DNA of 64,000 nucleotides from Bacteroidota bacterium (GTDB lineage: Bacteria; Bacteroidota; Bacteroidia; Flavobacteriales; Flavobacteriaceae), in NCBI GenBank assembly GCA_023386585.1, contig JAEWJM010000026.1, positions 1 to 64,000 on the forward strand, given 5' to 3'. Positions 58,777 to 64,000 of the stretch are shown one piece after another. Numbering within the stretch: the stretch's first letter is position 1; each line of letters starts with the position of its first letter. The position numbers and the translations under genes were made by a program. The notes beneath the pieces were generated by a model. The model was not told the DNA's origin. It ran no database searches and worked only from the letters and a program-made list of their open reading frames with translations.

Positions 58777-60285
58777 ATGGACAATTGCCATTATATCAGC
58801 GCCGACGTGCTGACACTGGATACGCTTTCGCAGATTATCTCGCATCACAAGTCGCTCGCGCTTTCTGAAGAAGCGAAGATCAACATCCAGAAATGTCGCG
58901 ATTACCTCGATAAGCGAATGGCGTCGCAAGATGATGCGATCTATGGGATAAATACGGGTTTCGGCTCGCTCTACAATATTAAGATTTCACCCGAAAATCT
59001 CACACGGCTGCAGGAAAATCTCGTCCGTTCTCACGCCTGCGGAACCGGAAGTAAAGTTCCTGAGGAAATAGTCAAAATCATGCTGCTGCTGAAAATTCAA
59101 TCGCTTAGTTACGGTTATTCTGGAGTTCAGCTCGCCACCGTAGAACGGCTGGTAGATTTTTACAACAACAACGTTTTGCCGGTGATTTATACACAGGGTT
59201 CATTGGGCGCATCGGGAGATTTGGCGCCGCTTGCGCATTTATCGCTTCCGCTGATTGGTCAAGGTGAAGTCTCATACGACGGAAAAGTGATTCCTGCTAA
59301 AGAAGTGCTGGCAAAGTTTGATTGGAAACCGATAACGCTCGAATCGAAAGAAGGGCTTGCGCTGCTGAACGGAACGCAATTCATGAGCGCATACGGAATC
59401 CATATTCTGCTTCGCACCTGCAAATATTCCTATCTTGCCGATCTCATCGCAAGCATTTCACTCGAAGCTTTTGATGGCCGAATTGAGCCGTTTAATGAAC
59501 TTATCCACATGATCAGGCCGCATAAGGGTCAAATTATTACTGCAAGACGAGTAGCGGCATTTGTCGAAGGAAGTGAAATAATCTCCCAAAAAAAGAAGCA
59601 TGTTCAGGATCCGTATTCATTTCGTTGCGTCCCGCAGGTTCACGGCGCATCGAAGGACGCGATAGATTACGTGAAAAAAGTGTTCAAAACTGAAGTTAAC
59701 TCCGTCACCGATAATCCGAACATTTTTATGGAAAGCGGCCAGATCATTTCCGGCGGGAATTTTCACGGACAGCCATTGGCAATTGCGCTTGATTTTCTTG
59801 CGATTGCGCTGGCAGAACTGGGTAGCATTTCCGAACGTCGGACATACCAATTGATTTCCGGACTTCGCGGCTTGCCGGCTTTCTTGGTAAACGAGGCCGG
59901 ACTCAACTCTGGTTTTATGATTCCACAATACACCGCCGCGAGCATTGCCAGCCAGAACAAACAACTGGCGACTCCGGCAAGCGTTGACAGCATTGTTTCA
60001 AGCAACGGCCAGGAAGATCATGTCAGCATGGGAGCGAACGCCGCAACGAAGGCGCTGCAGGTTATCGACAACCTTGAGCGGATTCTCGCAATCGAGCTGA
60101 TGAACGCATCCCAGGCGCTTGAGTTCCGCCGCCCGTTGAGATCAAGCGACTTTATTGAGACTTTCCTGGGCGCTTACCGCAATGAAGTTCCTTTCGTAAA
60201 AGATGACAGGATATTGCACTACGACATCGAAAATACGATCCAGTTCCTGCGCACTTTCCAGATTGAGGACGAAGTGCTGAATTAG
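58777..60285 (+). CDS. hutH: Histidine ammonia-lyase
   Basis: HutH is the first step of histidine degradation, eliminating ammonia to give urocanate. It has 502 residues, near the usual 500-510. The self-formed MIO electrophile arises from A145-S146-G147 in GSLGASGDLAPL. The family sequences YGINTGFGSL, SVTDNPNIF, GGNFHGQPLA, and QDHVSMG-like QEDHVSMGAN are present. It lies 28 kb from hutI and is not in an operon with any hut gene; hutU is not in the window. Its TAG stop overlaps the alkB stop by four bases (TTAG). Confidence 0.97.
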   Translation: MDNCHYISADVLTLDTLSQIISHHKSLALSEEAKINIQKCRDYLDKRMASQDDAIYGINTGFGSLYNIKISPENLTRLQENLVRSHACGTGSKVPEEIVKIMLLLKIQSLSYGYSGVQLATVERLVDFYNNNVLPVIYTQGSLGASGDLAPLAHLSLPLIGQGEVSYDGKVIPAKEVLAKFDWKPITLESKEGLALLNGTQFMSAYGIHILLRTCKYSYLADLIASISLEAFDGRIEPFNELIHMIRPHKGQIITARRVAAFVEGSEIISQKKKHVQDPYSFRCVPQVHGASKDAIDYVKKVFKTEVNSVTDNPNIFMESGQIISGGNFHGQPLAIALDFLAIALAELGSISERRTYQLISGLRGLPAFLVNEAGLNSGFMIPQYTAASIASQNKQLATPASVDSIVSSNGQEDHVSMGANAATKALQVIDNLERILAIELMNASQALEFRRPLRSSDFIETFLGAYRNEVPFVKDDRILHYDIENTIQFLRTFQIEDEVLN

Positions 60286-60878
60286 ATCATTTTCCTGAAC
60301 GTCAGATTGATTCGCGGCATCGTTACCCGCTTTGATTTGGGAAGTGAATGAAGCCAATATCTTTGGGTTTCGCCTTTCATCTCCAAAATCGAACCGTCTT
60401 GAAGAAATATTTCCACTTTTTCAGAAAGTGTGCGGTGTTTAAACACAAACCTTCTTTCAGCACCTAAACTTATTGATGCGATCGAGGAATCGGGCACTAT
60501 GCTTTTTTCATTGTCACTGTGCCATCCCATTCCTTCATTTCCATTATGGTAAAGATTGACCAAACAGGAATTATAGATTGTTCCCGATATTTTTTCGGCA
60601 ATGGATTTCAAAGCTGCGAGGTCCTTTGTCCACGGCAGCGCGAGTTTTATCGATCCCGAATAACGATATTCGTAACTTTCATCGCCGTACCACGCGACAA
60701 GGCGTTTGCTGATGTGCCGCTTTCCAAAAATAATCGTTTCCTCCTGTTGCCAGTCCAGATTTGTTTTCAGCATTTCCAGATAGGCGGCCGCATTGGTCGG
60801 ATCTATTACCCGCCCGAAATAACGAACGATTCCGTCAAACGGAAGCAGGTTTTGCATTGGGTTGTGGACTGGTGACAT
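60282..60878 (-). CDS. alkB: Alpha-ketoglutarate-dependent dioxygenase AlkB
   Basis: AlkB is an Fe(II)/2-oxoglutarate enzyme that repairs alkylated bases in DNA and RNA by oxidative demethylation. It has 198 residues. The iron ligands are H120 and D122 (GWHSDNE) and H177 (WLHSLPKSKR). The 2-oxoglutarate-binding arginines are in MPRINLTFR. The nucleotide-recognition lid and NLYHNGNEGMG are conserved. It is convergent with hutH (overlapping stops) and its start is 71 bases from the divergent small gene at 60950. Confidence 0.95.
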   Translation of the reverse strand: MSPVHNPMQNLLPFDGIVRYFGRVIDPTNAAAYLEMLKTNLDWQQEETIIFGKRHISKRLVAWYGDESYEYRYSGSIKLALPWTKDLAALKSIAEKISGTIYNSCLVNLYHNGNEGMGWHSDNEKSIVPDSSIASISLGAERRFVFKHRTLSEKVEIFLQDGSILEMKGETQRYWLHSLPKSKRVTMPRINLTFRKMI

Positions 60879-60949
60879 TTGCTAATGTTACGCTAAAGCG
60901 GTTTATTCCGCCCGGCAAAATCGTTAACTTTAAAGTAAAACATAAAATC

Positions 60950-61219
60950 ATGGAAAACAACAGCAACGAGGGCATGGACAGAAGATCGAATCTTCGCGGC
61001 CAGCAATATGAAAACGACCAGCAAAATGCATCATCTAATGAGGATTCATTGGATGAAGCAAAAGCATCCGGTGACGACATCATCAGCGAAGGACTAGAAG
61101 GCAAGCACCATCAGCAGCATGGAAATCGCAAATACGAATCGTATACAAATCATTCCTCGGCCGACGACCAGCCGCAAAACACTACCGATACCAATCTCGG
61201 CCGTGAACACAACTTTTAA
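60950..61219 (+). CDS. Small hydrophilic protein of unknown function
   Basis: This 89-residue protein starts at 60950 (MENNSNEGMDRRSNLRGQQ). A longer reading from 60761 is the opposite strand of alkB and is rejected. The protein is extremely hydrophilic, rich in Asn, Gln, Asp, Glu, Ser and His, without cysteine or tryptophan, so it is probably intrinsically disordered. Such proteins occur in flavobacteria and may be stress-related, though I recognise no family. A TAACTTTA box (60925-60932), one mismatch from consensus, and a terminator downstream frame it as a single transcript. Confidence 0.72.
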   Translation: MENNSNEGMDRRSNLRGQQYENDQQNASSNEDSLDEAKASGDDIISEGLEGKHHQQHGNRKYESYTNHSSADDQPQNTTDTNLGREHNF

Positions 61220-61230
61220 TATCCAATAAA

Positions 61231-61260
61231 AAAACCCGGCATAAAAACCGGGTTTCTTTT
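61231..61260. terminator. Bidirectional terminator between the small hydrophilic gene and clpC
   Basis: Eight-bp stem AAACCCGG (61232-61239) / CCGGGTTT (61248-61255), with A-rich and T-rich flanks, between two convergent genes. Confidence 0.88.
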
Positions 61261-61271
61261 TGATTCCATTC

Positions 61272-63818
61272 CTATTGTTTTGTGGGCTCTTCCGATTTTT
61301 GCACGGTAACAGTAAGTTCCTGTGCGGTGTCATCGGCCAGATCCATAAAGATCTCATCGCCTGCATGTATTTTGGAAACGATGATTTCCTCTGCGAGCGC
61401 GTCTTCGACGTACTTCTGAATCGCCCTTTTGAGCGGCCTCGCGCCAAATTGCTTGTCAAAACCTTTCTCGGCAATAAACGCTTTTGCTTTATCGGACAGC
61501 TTCAGGTTGTAACCCAATTCTGCGATCCGCGCGTAAAGCTTCTTAAGTTCGATTTCGATGATCAAGTCGATATGCTCTTTTTCAAGAGGATTAAATACGA
61601 TCACGTCGTCGATCCTGTTCAGGAATTCAGGAGCAAACGTTTTCTTCAATGCATTTTCGATAATGCTTTTAGAATGTTCGTCAGCCTGTGAAACCCTTGC
61701 ACTGGTACCGAATCCGACACCTTGTCCGAAATCTTTCAACTGGCGGGCGCCAACGTTAGACGTCATGATGATGATCGTATTCTTGAAGTCGATTTTCCGT
61801 CCTAGGCTGTCGGTAAGATACCCGTCATCAAGCACCTGAAGCATCATGTTGAAGACGTCTGGGTGTGCTTTTTCGATCTCATCCAAAAGAACTACGCAGT
61901 ACGGTTTGCGACGGACTTTTTCAGTCAATTGGCCACCTTCTTCATAGCCAACATATCCCGGAGGCGCACCGACCAATCTCGAAATGGCAAATTTTTCCAT
62001 GTATTCGCTCATGTCGATGCGGATCAGCGCATCTTCAGAATCGAAGAGCTCTTTCGCGAGGACTTTTGCAAGCTGTGTCTTACCAACACCGGTTTGTCCA
62101 AGGAAAATGAACGAGCCGATCGGGCGGTTCGGATCTTTTAATCCGGCACGGTTCCGTTGGATCGAACGTGCAATTTTAAGAACTGCTTCTTTTTGGCCGA
62201 TTACCTTGTTTTCGATCAGCTCAGGCAGTTTTGCAAGTTTGTTGCTTTCTGTCTGCGCGATGCGGTTCACCGGAATACCGGACATCATCGATACAACGTC
62301 GGCGACATTGTCTTCCGTTACCTGAATACGGTTGCTTTTTGATTCTTCTTCCCATTGTTCCTGGGCGAGCGCAAGGTCTTTTTCAAGACGTTTCTCATCA
62401 TCGCGAAGTTTCGCTGCCTCTTCGTATTTCTGTTTTTTAACGACAGTATTTTTCAGTTCGCGGACTTCATCAAGTTGGCGTTCAAGGTCGAGTATCTGTT
62501 TCGGAACATCTATGTTAGTAATGTGAACGCGCGAACCTGCTTCATCAAGTGCGTCAATCGCTTTGTCCGGTAGAAAACGGTCGCTCATGTATCTGTTTGT
62601 GAGCTTCACGCAAGCCTCAATCGCCTCGGGTGTATACGTTACGTTGTGGTGATCTTCGTATTTGTTTTTGATGTTGTTCAGGATGGTGATCGTTTCTTCG
62701 ACGGATGTCGGTTCAACAATAACCTTCTGGAACCTGCGCTCAAGTGCACCATCTTTTTCGATGTATTGCCTGTATTCGTCAAGCGTAGTTGCACCGATAC
62801 ATTGGATTTCGCCGCGGGCAAGCGCCGGTTTGAACATGTTTGAAGCATCAAGTGATCCCGTAGCGCCACCTGCGCCTACAATGGTGTGGATCTCGTCGAT
62901 AAATAGAATAATGTCGTCATTCTTTTCAAGTTCGTTCATGACGGCCTTCATCCGTTCTTCGAATTGTCCACGGTATTTTGTACCGGCAACAAGGCTCGCA
63001 AGGTCAAGGGTTACAACGCGCTTGTTGAAAAGTATGCGGGATACTTTCTTCTGGATGATGCGTAAAGCAAGTCCTTCAGCAATTGCCGATTTACCAACGC
63101 CCGGTTCACCGATAAGCAGCGGATTGTTCTTTTTGCGACGGCTTAGGATCTGCGAAACGCGTTCGATTTCCTTTTCACGCCCAACCACCGGATCGAGCTT
63201 TCCGTCTTCGGCCATTTCCGTGAGGTCGCGACCGAAGTTGTCAAGTACGGGAGTCTTGGATTTCTTATTGGACTTATTGGCAGGATTATTAAAACTGCTC
63301 TCCTTTAAACTGTCATCTTGTCCGGAGTCGTCATTGAATGACTCGTTGCGCGGAAGGTTTTCCAAAAATTCTTCTTCTTGATTCATATTTAGATATTGTT
63401 CTTTAGCCGTATCGTAATCTATTTTCAGCTTATTCAACAGCTTGGTTGTGGGATCATTTTCATTTCGCAGGATACAAAGCAGCAGGTGCGCGGTGCTGAT
63501 TGAATTGCTCTGGAATACCTTGGCTTCAAGAAAAGTTGTTTTCAACGCTCTTTCTGCCTGGCGCGTGAGATGCAGGTTTTTCTTCTCGTTGCTTATTTCG
63601 TGGTTGGGATTGGCGGGGCTCAGTATTTCAACTTTTCTGCGCAGGTGGTCCAGATCGACCGAAAGATTGTTCAATATATTGATGGCCTTGCCGTTTCCGT
63701 CCCTTAAAATCCCAAGCATTAAATGCTCGGTGCCGATGAAATCGTGCCCCAGCCGCAACGCCTCTTCTTTACTGTAGGTGATGACGTCTTTAACTCTTGG
63801 GGAAAAATTATCGTCCAT
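61272..63818 (-). CDS. clpC: ATP-dependent Clp protease ATP-binding subunit ClpC
   Basis: This AAA+ unfoldase delivers substrates to ClpP. The start at 63818 (MDDNFSPRVKDVITYSKEEA) gives 848 residues; upstream in-frame codons run through a structured leader and are not conserved. The N-domain with its double Clp repeat occupies residues 1-145, followed by a Ser/Asn-rich linker. The first AAA domain has Walker A GEPGVGKS and Walker B ILFIDEIHTI. A UVR-type middle segment (LKNTVVKKQKYEEAAKLRDDEK) precedes the second AAA domain, with GQTGVGKT and VVLLDEIEKAHPDVF. McsA and McsB are not adjacent. A GC-rich hairpin sits 34-67 bases upstream of the start. Confidence 0.95.
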   Translation of the reverse strand: MDDNFSPRVKDVITYSKEEALRLGHDFIGTEHLMLGILRDGNGKAINILNNLSVDLDHLRRKVEILSPANPNHEISNEKKNLHLTRQAERALKTTFLEAKVFQSNSISTAHLLLCILRNENDPTTKLLNKLKIDYDTAKEQYLNMNQEEEFLENLPRNESFNDDSGQDDSLKESSFNNPANKSNKKSKTPVLDNFGRDLTEMAEDGKLDPVVGREKEIERVSQILSRRKKNNPLLIGEPGVGKSAIAEGLALRIIQKKVSRILFNKRVVTLDLASLVAGTKYRGQFEERMKAVMNELEKNDDIILFIDEIHTIVGAGGATGSLDASNMFKPALARGEIQCIGATTLDEYRQYIEKDGALERRFQKVIVEPTSVEETITILNNIKNKYEDHHNVTYTPEAIEACVKLTNRYMSDRFLPDKAIDALDEAGSRVHITNIDVPKQILDLERQLDEVRELKNTVVKKQKYEEAAKLRDDEKRLEKDLALAQEQWEEESKSNRIQVTEDNVADVVSMMSGIPVNRIAQTESNKLAKLPELIENKVIGQKEAVLKIARSIQRNRAGLKDPNRPIGSFIFLGQTGVGKTQLAKVLAKELFDSEDALIRIDMSEYMEKFAISRLVGAPPGYVGYEEGGQLTEKVRRKPYCVVLLDEIEKAHPDVFNMMLQVLDDGYLTDSLGRKIDFKNTIIIMTSNVGARQLKDFGQGVGFGTSARVSQADEHSKSIIENALKKTFAPEFLNRIDDVIVFNPLEKEHIDLIIEIELKKLYARIAELGYNLKLSDKAKAFIAEKGFDKQFGARPLKRAIQKYVEDALAEEIIVSKIHAGDEIFMDLADDTAQELTVTVQKSEEPTKQ

Positions 63819-63851
63819 AATTAGTAGGATTGTTTTTGTTTTTGAAAATTC

Positions 63852-63885
63852 CCGCGCCGTTTGGCAAAAACCATACCCGGCGCGG
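63852..63885. repeat. GC-rich inverted repeat in the clpC leader
   Basis: Perfect 8-bp arms CCGCGCCG (63852-63859) and CGGCGCGG (63878-63885) with an 18-base loop that can form an inner TGG/CCA pairing. It lies 34-67 bases upstream of the clpC start in otherwise AT-rich DNA. No T-tract follows on the minus strand, so it is not a terminator. The remaining DNA up to 64000 is AT-rich with no assignable gene. Confidence 0.6.
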
Positions 63886-64000
63886 ACTTCCTGACAGCTA
63901 ATTGACAAAAAAAACTTTGAAAACAGAAAGCCTTTAGCAATAATTTATCAACTGATAATCGATAAAAATTTGTTAATAAAAAGCTGGATTTTATGATGCC

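Noticed and set aside
60761..60949. Longer N-terminus for the small hydrophilic protein
   Set aside because: This stretch is the other strand of alkB, and a box resembling a promoter lies just before the ATG at 60950.
63819..63900. CIRCE or CtsR operator before clpC
   Set aside because: The arms CCGCGCCG/CGGCGCGG do not match TTAGCACTC or the CtsR heptad repeat.
1..64000. tRNA or rRNA genes, CRISPR arrays, insertion sequences, prophage
   Set aside because: No cloverleaf with CCA-type ends, rRNA sequence, regularly spaced repeats, transposase or phage gene was recognised on either strand.

Overview
The window reads as chromosomal DNA of a member of the Bacteroidota, most likely Flavobacteriaceae and close to Flavobacterium. 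The grounds are the protein families (CAL67264-like small membrane protein, flavobacterial short arginine decarboxylase beside a deoxyhypusine synthase-like protein, a GH1-SDR fusion, S41 tail-specific protease) and the promoters. Many genes carry the Bacteroidota sigma-A -7 box TAnnTTTG, often with a TTG 17-23 bases upstream, and Shine-Dalgarno sequences are mostly absent. I found no rRNA, tRNA, CRISPR array, insertion sequence or prophage. This is compact core genome rather than an accessory island.

Layout. 1-3.4 kb: RND efflux pump and its adaptor (cut by the left edge). 3.5-11.5 kb: recG, an M1 aminopeptidase, a surface lipoprotein and two envelope or hypothetical proteins. 11.6-18.1 kb: uvrD/pcrA, a YciO-type Sua5-family protein, an OmpA lipoprotein, a glycosyltransferase coupled to an orphan HsdR-N-like nuclease domain, and holA. 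18.2-28.2 kb: two large histidine kinases, a ZIP transporter, small membrane proteins, ettA and a DEAD-box helicase. 28.3-31.6 kb: hutG and hutI around a coiled-coil membrane protein. 31.7-36.8 kb: corA, a spermidine-synthase-like methyltransferase, an acyltransferase, then XRE regulator / M14 carboxypeptidase / Lrp regulator / DinB. 36.8-41 kb: polyamine cluster (speA, deoxyhypusine synthase-like, acidic protein) and aroB. 41-47.8 kb: proline dehydrogenase, MsbA-type exporter, GH1-SDR fusion and two envelope proteins. 47.9-57.6 kb: prfB with a programmed frameshift, threonine aldolase, ybaB, oligopeptidase B, cysteine synthase-like, yebC, prc and gcvT. 57.7-63.9 kb: an intergenic repeat, nnrD, hutH, alkB, a small hydrophilic protein and clpC.

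Themes. Amino-acid catabolism is well represented: hutG/hutI/hutH (hutU not seen), proline dehydrogenase, threonine aldolase, gcvT and several peptidases (M1, M14, S9, S41), which fits a protein-degrading heterotroph. Polyamine metabolism is represented by speA and a deoxyhypusine synthase homologue, without a linked agmatinase. DNA repair genes (recG, uvrD, alkB, holA) are scattered.

Gene ends are organised in two ways. Of 13 convergent pairs, six have a hairpin terminator between them. Seven are separated by two bases or fewer or overlap by four, three of them by sharing one TTAA for both stop codons. The most interesting regulatory signals are a duplicated palindrome TTACAAATGTAA before the M14 gene next to an XRE regulator, a long leader before speA, a GC-rich hairpin before clpC, interlocked divergent promoters at two loci, and an element near 57.75 kb that looks like a recurrent flavobacterial intergenic repeat. 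I did not find a clear-cut new multi-gene system. The best candidates for undescribed biology are the speA / deoxyhypusine synthase-like / acidic-tail operon and the XRE-M14-Lrp locus.
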